Assembly (NCBI GenBank): GCA_023393825.1
Contig: JAEXBW010000107.1
Span: 1-15,537, forward strand
DNA from: Elusimicrobiota bacterium
GTDB lineage: Bacteria > Elusimicrobiota > Elusimicrobia > Elusimicrobiales > Elusimicrobiaceae
Length of the DNA: 15,537 bases
Direction of reading: 5' to 3'
Positions 1 through 7,354 of the stretch are shown here, piece by piece. Within the stretch, counting starts at the first letter, position 1; each line of letters starts with the position of its first letter. The translations under genes were made by a program, and so were the position numbers. Under the pieces are notes generated by a model. It saw nothing but the letters and a program-made list of their open reading frames with translations. It had not been told where the DNA came from and made no database searches.

Positions 1-8
1 AAACATTT

Positions 9-46
9 AAGGGCGGCGTGCATAAGTACGCCGCTCTTCTTTTTTG
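9..46 (+). terminator. Intrinsic terminator of an upstream gene outside the window
   Basis: An 11-12 bp hairpin has arms at 9-19 and 28-38 around a GC-rich core (GGCGGCGT / ACGCCGCT). One G·T pair is compatible with a plus-strand RNA. A T-rich run follows at 38-46. It lies 60 nt before obg, so it most likely ends a plus-strand gene just left of the window. In many bacteria that gene would be rpmA, but this is not visible here. Confidence 0.8.
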
Positions 47-104
47 TAAAATATAGTATAAGGTTTATAAGGCCGCCAAATAAATTACAGGCAGGTTAAA
101 ATAT

Positions 105-1490
105 ATGCAGGCAAACAGTTTTTTAGATAGAGTTAAAGTTTATGTAAAAGCGGGTAAGGGCGGCGATGGTTGCCTTTCCTTCCGCAGAGAGAAATTTATA
201 GAATTCGGCGGCCCCAACGGCGGTAACGGCGGGCGCGGCGGCGATGTTTATTTTAAGGCCGAACCAAACCTTACCACGCTTCAGGAACTTGCATATAACC
301 CGCATATAGAAGCCTCCAACGGCGGCAAAGGCGGTACTAACAATAAAACAGGCTTGGACGGGGACGATAAGATTTTGCTGGTCCCGCTCGGCACCGTTAT
401 TAAGCAGGACGGCGTTGTTATTGCGGATTTAACCGAACCCAATCAAATGGCAAAAGTAGCCCAAGGCGGCAGAGGCGGCAGGGGCAACCAAAGCTTTAAA
501 ACACAATTTAACACCGCACCCAGAATTGCGGAAAACGGACAGCCCGGACAAGAAGTTACCCTTATATTAGAACTTAAAGTCTTAGCTGACGTCGGTTTAG
601 TAGGCTTTCCCAACGCGGGCAAAAGCACATTTTTGGCGGCGGTATCTTCCGCACGTCCTAAAATTGCGGACTATCCTTTTACCACGCTTAACCCCAACCT
701 TGGCATTTGCACGCACAAAAATAAAAGCTTTGTTGTCGCCGATATCCCCGGCATTATAGAGGGCGCAAGCGACGGCAAAGGTTTGGGCCACCAGTTTTTA
801 AAACATATAGAACGCACGCGCGTTTTGCTGCACCTTATAGACCCTGCGGGCTTTGACGGCTTAGATGCCGTTAAATCCGCAAAGGTTATTGAGGGCGAAC
901 TTAAAAAGTTTGGTACGGATTTAAGCAAAAAACCGCGCATAATACTTGTTAACAAAGCTGATACCGACGGTGCGGAAGAAGTATTTAAAAAAGTTCAAAA
1001 GAAATATGCAAAATATCCCGTGTTATTTATTTCCGCCGCGGCAAAAACAGGCTTGGGAAAAGTATTGGACGAAGTTGTAAAAGTACTTTCCAAAAACCCG
1101 ATTGTTATAAAGCAGAAAGAAGACACCGGCCCCGCCATTCACGCCTTAGCGCCTATGTTTAATATTGTGGATTTGGGCGACGGACGCGTGCAGATAACAG
1201 GCAGGCGCATAGAAGAATTTTTGGCTATGACAAACTTTGCCCAGCCCGAAGCCATTGACCGCTTAAGAAAGATATTTAAGAAGATAGGTCTTGAAAAGGC
1301 CCTGCTTAAAAAAGGCGTGGAAACAGGCAGCGTAATTGTTGTTGGCAGCAGAGAATTTGAATGGAACGGCAGTATGGACGAGGAAGTTTCTTCCCTGCCG
1401 GAAAGAATTGGCGGATACAGCGTGCGCGAAAGCAAGGCCGAACGTCTTGCCAAACGCAAAGCCCGCAGAGAGAAAAAAGCGGAGTTATAA
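105..1490 (+). CDS. obg: Obg/CgtA family ribosome-associated GTPase
   Basis: Large GTPase of the Obg family, which binds the 50S subunit during late assembly and links growth to nucleotide state. The 461 aa have the usual three parts: a glycine-rich Obg fold (about 1-160), a G domain, and a C-terminal OCT domain (about 345-425). Visible G motifs are GFPNAGKST (167-175), FTT in switch I (192-194), DIPG (213-216), NKAD (283-286) and SAA (310-312). A short basic Lys/Arg-rich tail ends the protein. The ATG at 105 is preceded by AGG about 9 nt upstream, and the N-terminus MQANSFLDRVKVYVKAG matches family starts. The stop overlaps the next gene by one base (TAATG), which suggests translational coupling. 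Family assignment is very secure. Confidence 0.97.
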   Translation: MQANSFLDRVKVYVKAGKGGDGCLSFRREKFIEFGGPNGGNGGRGGDVYFKAEPNLTTLQELAYNPHIEASNGGKGGTNNKTGLDGDDKILLVPLGTVIKQDGVVIADLTEPNQMAKVAQGGRGGRGNQSFKTQFNTAPRIAENGQPGQEVTLILELKVLADVGLVGFPNAGKSTFLAAVSSARPKIADYPFTTLNPNLGICTHKNKSFVVADIPGIIEGASDGKGLGHQFLKHIERTRVLLHLIDPAGFDGLDAVKSAKVIEGELKKFGTDLSKKPRIILVNKADTDGAEEVFKKVQKKYAKYPVLFISAAAKTGLGKVLDEVVKVLSKNPIVIKQKEDTGPAIHALAPMFNIVDLGDGRVQITGRRIEEFLAMTNFAQPEAIDRLRKIFKKIGLEKALLKKGVETGSVIVVGSREFEWNGSMDEEVSSLPERIGGYSVRESKAERLAKRKARREKKAEL

Positions 1491-1762
1491 TGAGTATTTT
1501 TGAGGCGGGTATGCTTATATGCTTTGGTATAAGCTGGCCCTTTGCAATAACTAAAGTTATAAAAGCAAAAAGCGTAAAAGGCATAAGCCTTGGGTTTTTA
1601 AACCTTGTTTTTATAGGTTATATTTTGGGTATCACTCATAAGTATCTTTATAATTTAGACTGGGTAATATTCCTTTATATTTCCAATGCTTCTTTTGTTC
1701 TTACGCAAATTGTTTTATATTTTATTTACGACGATAAGCCTTTCTTCGCTTCAACAAAATAA
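1490..1762 (+). CDS. SemiSWEET / PQ-loop-like three-helix membrane protein
   Basis: A 90-aa protein with three predicted membrane helices (about 5-22, 34-50 and 58-82). Helix 1 is followed by a KSVKGIS segment, typical of SemiSWEET/MtN3-like half-transporters. The position usually holding the PQ motif reads WP (16-17) in the string GISWPF. Bacterial SemiSWEETs work as dimers and move sugars across the inner membrane; transport and substrate here are inference. I placed the start at the ATG sharing one base with the obg stop, with GGAG at 1481-1484 as ribosome binding site. An in-frame start at 1361 would lie deep inside obg and add a non-membrane extension. A terminator follows 17 nt after the stop. 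Confidence 0.8.
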   Translation: MSIFEAGMLICFGISWPFAITKVIKAKSVKGISLGFLNLVFIGYILGITHKYLYNLDWVIFLYISNASFVLTQIVLYFIYDDKPFFASTK

Positions 1763-1778
1763 TTGCTTTAACAAAAAC

Positions 1779-1818
1779 AAAACCGCCGCTTGCTTATATG
1801 CAAACGGCGGTTTTTATT
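1779..1818. terminator. Bidirectional intrinsic terminator
   Basis: The arms AAACCGCCG (1780-1788) and CGGCGGTTT (1805-1813) are extended inwards by TTGC/GCAA after one mismatch. An A-rich run lies on the left and a T run on the right, so the hairpin works on either strand. It sits between the convergent SemiSWEET-like gene (plus) and the lipoprotein gene (minus), and probably ends both. Confidence 0.9.
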
Positions 1819-1830
1819 TTGGCTGAAATC

Positions 1831-2502
1831 TTATTTTAAATATTGTTTTTTGGCTACATCACCCTCGCGCAAATCTTTAACAAAATCAAGCAGGGCGTTT
1901 CTTACTCTCTTTTTTGCGGCCCTTATCTGCATAACATTTTTAGTCGGTATTCCCGCTGCGGCTTTAGAAACTTTAAAAGGTTTTTGCGCCTCGTAATTAA
2001 GCACGGCACAGATAAGCTCCGCCGTTCTTTTTGTATCTTTTATCCCTATCTGCGTTATGGCTCTGCCGAAGGTTTGCATAATTGCGCGGTAAAGCATTTG
2101 TTTGGAAACAGACCCTATAATATAAGGCATACCCGCAAGGCCGCTTTCCGTATAAACTTTAGAAAAGTATTCGTTATTTACCACCATATCCTCTTCAACG
2201 GAATTATAAAGAACTATTGCCCTTAGCTGCGCAAGATAATACCAAAAGACAGCTTGGTCGTAGTCGCCTTTAACGACAAGAGAGTGGGAAAAAGCAAAAA
2301 GGATAGCAGGGTCCATACTTTGTATTTCCTGCGACTGAGAGGCAAATTCAGGTACGGAAGCGGTGTATTCTTTAAGCCCCTGTTCGTAGCCTGTTATCTT
2401 AGCGGAAAGTTCCGCTTGTACGCTTTGCGTGCCTACCTGTTTTGTACAGCCTGCAAAAACAAAAACGGACAGAACTAAAAAGAGAGAAAAAAAGTTTTTC
2501 AT
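1831..2502 (-). CDS. Putative lipoprotein of unknown function
   Basis: A 223-aa protein with an N-terminal hydrophobic signal ending in FAGC at Cys19. This resembles a lipobox, although Phe at -3 is atypical. It would therefore be exported and lipid-anchored. The mature part is mostly helical. Residues about 65-95 (DPAILFAF..KGDYDQAVFWYYLAQLRA) look like a TPR or Sel1-type helical hairpin, but I see only one convincing copy. I do not recognise a named family. The ATG at 2502 has AAAGGA about 7 nt upstream, overlapping the ybeY stop region 9 nt away, so it is the last gene of the glgC-phoH-ybeY cluster. A terminator follows at 1779-1818. Confidence 0.8.
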   Translation of the reverse strand: MKNFFSLFLVLSVFVFAGCTKQVGTQSVQAELSAKITGYEQGLKEYTASVPEFASQSQEIQSMDPAILFAFSHSLVVKGDYDQAVFWYYLAQLRAIVLYNSVEEDMVVNNEYFSKVYTESGLAGMPYIIGSVSKQMLYRAIMQTFGRAITQIGIKDTKRTAELICAVLNYEAQKPFKVSKAAAGIPTKNVMQIRAAKKRVRNALLDFVKDLREGDVAKKQYLK

Positions 2503-2511
2503 AATAATCCT

Positions 2512-2940
2512 TTAAATAAATTCTTTTGCAATTTTTTCCGCAACGGCGTTCATTTTGTTGCGAAGTTCGGTTGTGTCGTCGTCGTATCCTACCAAATGCA
2601 AGGTGCCGTGCGCGGCAAGCACAAGCATCTCCAAAAGTGCGCCGTGGCCCTGCTGCTTTGCTTGTTTTTTGGCCTGCGGAAAACAGACAAAAACATCACC
2701 GAAAGGCCCGCCCTGCTTGGCGTCAAAATCATACCCGAAGGAGATTACATCGGTAACATAATCGTGATTAATAAATTGTTTATTAATTTTATGTATTTCT
2801 TTTTCGCCGACGATAATTAAATTAAGTTCGCCGTTGTTTACGGCGGCGCGGCCCAAAGCTTTTAATATAACTTTTTTATATTTTGCGCTTGTTTTATAGT
2901 ATTTCGGCAAGTCGGTTTTATAGAAGATATTTATTTGCAT
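2512..2940 (-). CDS. ybeY: YbeY endoribonuclease / rRNA maturation factor
   Basis: Single-domain metalloprotein of the YbeY (UPF0054) family, needed for 16S rRNA 3' maturation and ribosome quality control. The signature reads HGTLHLVGYDDD. With the ATG start chosen here, His111 and His115 are the first two zinc ligands, and the third-ligand position (normally His in GYDH) is Asp121. Length is 142 aa, near the family norm. I chose the ATG at 2940 over an in-frame GTG at 2952: a GGGA stretch lies about 7 nt upstream of the ATG, the GTG has no ribosome binding site, and MQINIFYK fits family starts. The gene overlaps the 3' end of phoH by 10 nt. PhoH-YbeY adjacency is a widely conserved pairing. 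Confidence 0.93.
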   Translation of the reverse strand: MQINIFYKTDLPKYYKTSAKYKKVILKALGRAAVNNGELNLIIVGEKEIHKINKQFINHDYVTDVISFGYDFDAKQGGPFGDVFVCFPQAKKQAKQQGHGALLEMLVLAAHGTLHLVGYDDDTTELRNKMNAVAEKIAKEFI

Positions 2941-3863
2941 TTCTTTTCCCACGCGTCGTAGGCAACAAGTATATTTTGCACAAGCGGGTGGCGCACTATA
3001 TCGGCATTTTCAAATTCAAAAAACACAATGCCCTGCACTTTTTTAAGTATGTTTTTTATTTTTATAAGGCCGCTTTCCTGATGTTTGGGCAAATCTATTT
3101 GCGTAATATCGCCCGTTACAACCATTTTGGAGTTTATGCCCATACGGGTTAAAAACATTTTCATTTGTTCGGGCTGGGTGTTTTGCGCTTCGTCTAAGAT
3201 TATAAAAGCGTTTTCTAAAGTGCGGCCGCGCATATAGGCAAGCGGAACAATTTCTATAACATTAGCATAGCGCAAAGCGTTAAACTTTTCCGCGCCGAGC
3301 ATATTTATGAAAGAGTCGTAAACGGGGCGGAGGTAAGGGTCCACCTTTTCGTTAATATCACCGGGCAAGAAACCCAGTTTTTCGCCAGCTTCCACTATCG
3401 GGCGGGTTACAACAATTTTGCCCGCTGTTCCCATTTCCAAAGCGCGAAGAGCGCAGGCGCAAGCTAAAAAAGTTTTGCCCGTACCCGCAGGCCCCGTGCA
3501 GATAACCAAATCATTATCCACTATGGCTTGTATATATTCCTGCTGATTTTTTGTGCGCGGTTTTACGGGTTTGGAATGTTGCGGCTTAAAGATAATGCCG
3601 TCTGCAAAAGGGACTTTATCGTAGGCGTGCGTGTTGGGCAATGGCGGCTGCCTTAAAATATCAAGGTTCTTTTTAAGTTTGGCGTAAGCTTTATCCACGC
3701 GGGAGTGTATGCCGCTTAGGGCAAGCTCCGCGCTGCCGTCTTTGGCGTGGTGTAGTGTAAGTTCTATTTTAAATTCTTTTTCAATCGCTTTAAGATTGCT
3801 GTCCTGCACGCCGAGCAGTGTAAAAATTTCGTCCTGATTTAAAAGTTTTAACTTTTTTATCAC
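2931..3863 (-). CDS. phoH: PhoH-like ATPase
   Basis: A 310-aa P-loop protein of the PhoH family, a helicase-related ATPase group tied to RNA metabolism and often found beside ybeY. Walker A is GPAGTGKT (124-131) and Walker B is FIILDEAQN with Asp224-Glu225. Also visible are TRPIVEAGEKLGFLPGD after the P-loop and VTGDITQIDLP as a sensor-like segment. The N-terminal about 90 residues form the small RNA-binding-like domain of the longer PhoH subtype. The start is a GTG whose last bases overlap the glgC stop (GTGA, 4 nt shared). AAGGA lies about 10 nt upstream, so translation is probably coupled to glgC. The 3' end overlaps ybeY by 10 nt. Confidence 0.94.
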   Translation of the reverse strand: MIKKLKLLNQDEIFTLLGVQDSNLKAIEKEFKIELTLHHAKDGSAELALSGIHSRVDKAYAKLKKNLDILRQPPLPNTHAYDKVPFADGIIFKPQHSKPVKPRTKNQQEYIQAIVDNDLVICTGPAGTGKTFLACACALRALEMGTAGKIVVTRPIVEAGEKLGFLPGDINEKVDPYLRPVYDSFINMLGAEKFNALRYANVIEIVPLAYMRGRTLENAFIILDEAQNTQPEQMKMFLTRMGINSKMVVTGDITQIDLPKHQESGLIKIKNILKKVQGIVFFEFENADIVRHPLVQNILVAYDAWEKKCK

Positions 3864-5071
3864 AGAAACTTTGTCCTTCCCCTCGGTATAACAACGATAC
3901 CAGACGGGTCTATAAAATAGTTTTGGGAATCATTTTCTTTATTATGCCCGATAACGGAACGTTCGGGGACTAAATTAAATCTGTCCACAATGGTCTTTTT
4001 GATGCGGCAGTTTTTGCCGATAACGCAAGAGTCCATTATAATACTGTCTTCTAAAACTGCCCCTTCCATAACAGTTACATTGCTGGCAAGTACGCAGTTT
4101 TTAATTATGCTTTTAGGGTGTATTATGCAACCGTTGCTAAGCATACTGTTTTCCAACGTGCCGCCGATATACGTGGTGGGCGGAGTATTGTGAACGGAAG
4201 TATTGATGGGCCAAAGCGGATTGTTTAAATCAAACTTAGGCTTGGGACCTAAAAGGTCCATATTGGCTTGCCAGTAGGCCTCTATCGTACCGACGTCGCG
4301 CCAATAGCCCTTTTCCTCGTAAGATTTAATACCTTTAAGTTCTTCCGAAGGAAAGTCGTAAGCAAAAGTTCTGTATTGTTTTAAGATAACGGGCAAAATA
4401 TTTTTGCCGAAGTCCAACGACGGAACATCGCAATATTTCTGCTGTAATATTTTAAGTAAAACGCCTTTATCAAAAATGTAATTACCCATAGAAACATAAG
4501 CATTCTTGGGATTGCCGGGAATGCCTTTAGGGTTTTGCGGCTTTTCGTCAAAGCTGATAATTCTGTTATTATCGTTTACGGACATAACGCCAAAGGCGGA
4601 AGCCTCTTTAACGGAAACAACATTTGCGGAAACGGTAACATCCGCCTTATTTTTAAGGTGGAAGTCTATCATCTTGCCGATGTCCATTCTGTAAATATGG
4701 TCCGCGCCGAAGATTGCAACAAGGTCGGGATTGAAATCGTTAATTAAGCTGATATTTTGGCGGATAGCGTCGGCCGTGCCGCGGTACCAAATTTCGCCAA
4801 GGCGCATTTGCGGCGGAACTACCGTTAGAAAGTGGTCCCTGCTGATACCTTTAGCGGGCCAGCTGACGCGCAAATATTCTATAAGTGATTGGGAAAGATA
4901 CTGCACTAAAATATAAGAAGAAAAAATATTGGAATTAACGAAGTTGGACAAAACAAAATCTATAATTCTGTATTTACCGCCGAACGGTACTGCCGGTTTG
5001 GACCTTTCTTTGGTAAGCGGAAACAGCCTTTCGCCTTTGCCGCCCGCCATTATCATACCGAGAACTCTCAT
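3860..5071 (-). CDS. glgC: Glucose-1-phosphate adenylyltransferase (ADP-glucose pyrophosphorylase)
   Basis: Makes ADP-glucose from glucose-1-phosphate and ATP, the committed step of bacterial glycogen synthesis. The 403 aa comprise an N-terminal nucleotidyltransferase domain and a C-terminal left-handed beta-helix with hexapeptide repeats (about 290-385). Visible motifs are the nucleotide loop AGGKGERLFPLT (9-20), KPAVPFGGKYRIIDF (25-39), YRGTADAI, FGADHIYRMD, FDEKP and YWRDVGT. I chose the ATG at 5071, giving MRVLGMIMAGG, because GGGGAGAGG lies about 10 nt upstream. An in-frame start at 5107 would add 12 residues with no family counterpart and sit in the thyX terminator. The stop overlaps the GTG of phoH. 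Confidence 0.95.
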   Translation of the reverse strand: MRVLGMIMAGGKGERLFPLTKERSKPAVPFGGKYRIIDFVLSNFVNSNIFSSYILVQYLSQSLIEYLRVSWPAKGISRDHFLTVVPPQMRLGEIWYRGTADAIRQNISLINDFNPDLVAIFGADHIYRMDIGKMIDFHLKNKADVTVSANVVSVKEASAFGVMSVNDNNRIISFDEKPQNPKGIPGNPKNAYVSMGNYIFDKGVLLKILQQKYCDVPSLDFGKNILPVILKQYRTFAYDFPSEELKGIKSYEEKGYWRDVGTIEAYWQANMDLLGPKPKFDLNNPLWPINTSVHNTPPTTYIGGTLENSMLSNGCIIHPKSIIKNCVLASNVTVMEGAVLEDSIIMDSCVIGKNCRIKKTIVDRFNLVPERSVIGHNKENDSQNYFIDPSGIVVIPRGRTKFL

Positions 5072-5102
5072 AATATAAGCCTCTCCCCTAATATATTGGA
5101 CA

Positions 5103-5126
5103 AACAAAGCATAAAGATTATGCTTT
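5103..5126 (-). terminator. Weak terminator-like hairpin after thyX
   Basis: Perfect 9-bp arms AAAGCATAA (5106-5114) and TTATGCTTT (5118-5126) enclose a 3-nt loop. On the minus strand the stem is followed by GTTTG, a short T-rich stretch. It lies between the thyX stop and glgC. The stem has only two G-C pairs, so termination may be partial and let thyX transcription run into glgC. Confidence 0.45.
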
Positions 5127-5146
5127 AACAGAAATTTGCTAAGGTT

Positions 5147-5854
5147 TTAGTTTGAACCCAAGGGAAGCTTTTTTTGCATAGCTTCAAAAGCTTCGTAAGA
5201 CCAGGGCATTCTTTCCTTAAACATTTTGGCAATCGCGTCGGCATAGACGCGGATTTCGTACTGAGCGTGGGCGTCTGCCCTTAAAGAAATAAAGTTAAGT
5301 AAGCTTCTGGCGTTTACGCTCCAGTAAAATTGTGTGTACTGTCCGACGGGCAAAATGCCGCGGGCCATTTCGCGCGCGACGCCTGCCTCTAAAAGTTTTT
5401 TATAGGATTGGTAAGAAGCCTCTACGCTGTCGGCATAGATTTTTGCCAACTCCGCATTGTTAAGCTCTGCGGAAGAAACAGAACCCTGTTTGTTTTTGTT
5501 ATCTTGTGCGCGGAATTCCTGCGGGATATAAAATTCGTCCTGAACCTCGGTATAGCGTGCGCTGACTTCGTTATAAGAACCCCAGCGGTGGCGCATCCAT
5601 TGCCTTGCAATAAAGATAGGGCATTTAACGTGGAACTGAAAATAACAATGCTCAAAAGGAGTGTGGTGGGCGTGTTCAAGAAGATATTTAATTAATGCTT
5701 TATCTTTGTCTTCCCCCTTGCTTACGCTGCCAAATGTTACACGGGCGGAGCTTACTACTCTTAAATCGCCTCCCATAAAATCCACAAGTTTAATAAAGCC
5801 GTGGTCCAAAAGGGGAATAAGTTCGGTATATTGTTGTGCGGGGGTTGAAGTCAT
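5147..5854 (-). CDS. thyX: Flavin-dependent thymidylate synthase
   Basis: ThyX converts dUMP to dTMP using FAD, NADPH and methylene-tetrahydrofolate; it is unrelated in sequence to ThyA. The diagnostic ThyX motif is present as RHRWGSYNEVSARY (88-101), fitting RHRxxSxNExSxRY. Further family features are the HTPFEHCYFQFHVKCP segment before it and the C-terminal RSLLNFISLR helix with the flavin/substrate-binding Arg region. The 235 aa are a normal ThyX length. The ATG at 5854 has AGGAG 8 nt upstream. Sixty-six nucleotides separate it from the exported-protein gene upstream on the same strand. No ThyA gene is in this window. Confidence 0.96.
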   Translation of the reverse strand: MTSTPAQQYTELIPLLDHGFIKLVDFMGGDLRVVSSARVTFGSVSKGEDKDKALIKYLLEHAHHTPFEHCYFQFHVKCPIFIARQWMRHRWGSYNEVSARYTEVQDEFYIPQEFRAQDNKNKQGSVSSAELNNAELAKIYADSVEASYQSYKKLLEAGVAREMARGILPVGQYTQFYWSVNARSLLNFISLRADAHAQYEIRVYADAIAKMFKERMPWSYEAFEAMQKKLPLGSN

Positions 5855-5920
5855 ATTAAAATCTCCTGAAAAATGTTATTTATAGGGTACCAAATTTATA
5901 TTTAAAATTCACTAAGAACT

Positions 5921-7291
5921 TTAGGCGGCGGACGCGTCAAAAACCAGCACCGCGCTTTGCCCCGCTGTGGAAGCAAAAGGCACTATAACCGCGTCTTTAT
6001 ACGGGCCGAAAGATGTTTGCGCCATATCACAAGCCACCCCCGGGATTTCCGCCACGGCTTTTGGAGCAAGCCCATTGCCCGTCCAGTTTAAAAAATATAA
6101 CTTTGCGGAAGAATAACTGCCAAAAACGTCCGACAACAACCCAAGCTTTGTTTGATGTTCCAACGCGCCGACAACAGTTTGCCCCACCGCGTTTTTAAAC
6201 GCGAGTACAGGCGTATAAAGCCTTTGCGGCTTGCCGTTTATTTTAAGCCTGTTGGGCGTGGTGGCAAAGTCAAAGCCAGAGGGGGATTCGGTATAACTGC
6301 CACGCTTTTCAAACTGTATTCTTAACTTTTGGGCGGGCGTGGTGTAAATTATATTTTTGCGGCCAGCTTCTTTAAAATCAAAAAGGTTGAAGCCGAAAAT
6401 ACTTTCAAAACTATAGGCGGAAAGTGTTGCGCCGCGGCCGAAAGAACCGTCCTGATAAACCAGCTGTGCAGCGGAACTGAAACCCGTTGCGGGGCTGAAA
6501 TCCTGCACGTATAAATCGCGCGGCCCGCCCTGTACGGAAATACCTTTTACAATGCCGCGCACGGTGTCCGTTTGCTCTAAAGTTTGGCCCTTGGCTTCAA
6601 GCACAAGAGTATAAAACTTTTCCGAACTGCTATCGTAAACAGAGGCGAAAATTTGCGCGCGGCCCGCTTGTTTTAAGTCCGCCGCGTCTAAAGCTATTAT
6701 CTTTCTTAAAGGGCTTAGCGCGAAGGAAGAAACTTCCTTCAACTCCTGCCCCTGCAAAGCAAAAACTTTTAGGGAATTATCTTCCGCAAAGGCAAATACG
6801 GCATCGTTGCTGCCGTCGCCGTCAACATCGCCGAAAGCCGCCGCCTTTACTTTACCATCTATATTTTTTGTCTGCATCACGGGCTGAATAACGCTAAGGC
6901 CGCCTTGCATAGCCTGCGGTTGTATCGTAGCGGGCGCAACAGGCGCTGGAGCGGTTACAAAAATTTCGGCCTCGTAAGAAAATACATTTTGCTCGCTGTC
7001 TAATTGCCCTATTGCATAAAGTTCTTCAGTCTGAATTATCTTTCCGTCAAGCTGACGCTTTAATATTTTGCCCAGATTTTTGCCAGTTTTGGGGTTTATA
7101 AGTTCTTCCCCCCACTCCGCCACCCTAAAGGCATCTCCCTTTTGCGGTTTAACTTTAAAGGCGGAAATATCCAAATAAACTTTGGCCCCGTCCTGCTTTA
7201 CTATAAGGGCAATATCTTTGGCGCCAAGAACGCCGCCGAAAGAGAGAGTAAAAATTAAAAAAAGGCTTATATTTCTAAATAGATTTTTCAT
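5921..7291 (-). CDS. Exported protein with FlgT C-terminal-like and FG-GAP/VCBS-type segments
   Basis: A 456-aa protein with a signal peptide (hydrophobic 8-22, probable cleavage after Ala24, VLGA-KD), so it likely acts in the periplasm or outside. Residues about 27-100 (VYLDISAF..KGDAFRV..ELINPKTGKNLG) resemble the C-terminal domain of the flagellar assembly protein FlgT and related CsgG-linked proteins. A Pro/Ala-rich linker follows (about 113-128). An FG-GAP/VCBS-type calcium-loop motif, DVDGDGSND (155-163), starts a region of probable beta-propeller blades that fills the rest. No catalytic motif is visible. The upstream region lacks a Shine-Dalgarno sequence. The gene runs divergently from nadK. 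Function is unknown; the domain calls come from pattern resemblance only. Confidence 0.75.
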   Translation of the reverse strand: MKNLFRNISLFLIFTLSFGGVLGAKDIALIVKQDGAKVYLDISAFKVKPQKGDAFRVAEWGEELINPKTGKNLGKILKRQLDGKIIQTEELYAIGQLDSEQNVFSYEAEIFVTAPAPVAPATIQPQAMQGGLSVIQPVMQTKNIDGKVKAAAFGDVDGDGSNDAVFAFAEDNSLKVFALQGQELKEVSSFALSPLRKIIALDAADLKQAGRAQIFASVYDSSSEKFYTLVLEAKGQTLEQTDTVRGIVKGISVQGGPRDLYVQDFSPATGFSSAAQLVYQDGSFGRGATLSAYSFESIFGFNLFDFKEAGRKNIIYTTPAQKLRIQFEKRGSYTESPSGFDFATTPNRLKINGKPQRLYTPVLAFKNAVGQTVVGALEHQTKLGLLSDVFGSYSSAKLYFLNWTGNGLAPKAVAEIPGVACDMAQTSFGPYKDAVIVPFASTAGQSAVLVFDASAA

Positions 7292-7354
7292 ATTATAATT
7301 CTATATTATTTAACCGTAAAAGCAAGGACGCAATTTGCTAAAATTATTTATATG
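7289..7354. promoter_or_regulatory. Divergent promoter region lacking Shine-Dalgarno sequences
   Basis: The 60-nt AT-rich gap between two divergent start codons must hold promoters for both. On the plus strand, TAAAAT at 7339-7344 sits 7 nt before the nadK ATG. On the minus strand, TAGAAT (7303-7298) and TATAAT (7297-7292) abut the other ATG. No good -35 box is evident. The -10-like boxes lie so close to the starts that leaderless transcripts are possible. Confidence 0.4.

Noticed and set aside
180..350. Repeated GGCGGC-type units resembling a tandem repeat
   Set aside because: They encode the normal glycine-rich loops of the Obg N-terminal fold.
1361..1489. In-frame upstream extension of the SemiSWEET-like gene to an ATG at 1361
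   Set aside because: It lies wholly inside the obg coding end, has a non-membrane Arg-rich sequence, and a GGAG-preceded ATG at 1490 gives the family-like start.
5072..5107. Longer glgC start at 5107
   Set aside because: It begins inside the thyX downstream hairpin and adds 12 residues absent from the family; the ATG at 5071 has a strong ribosome binding site.
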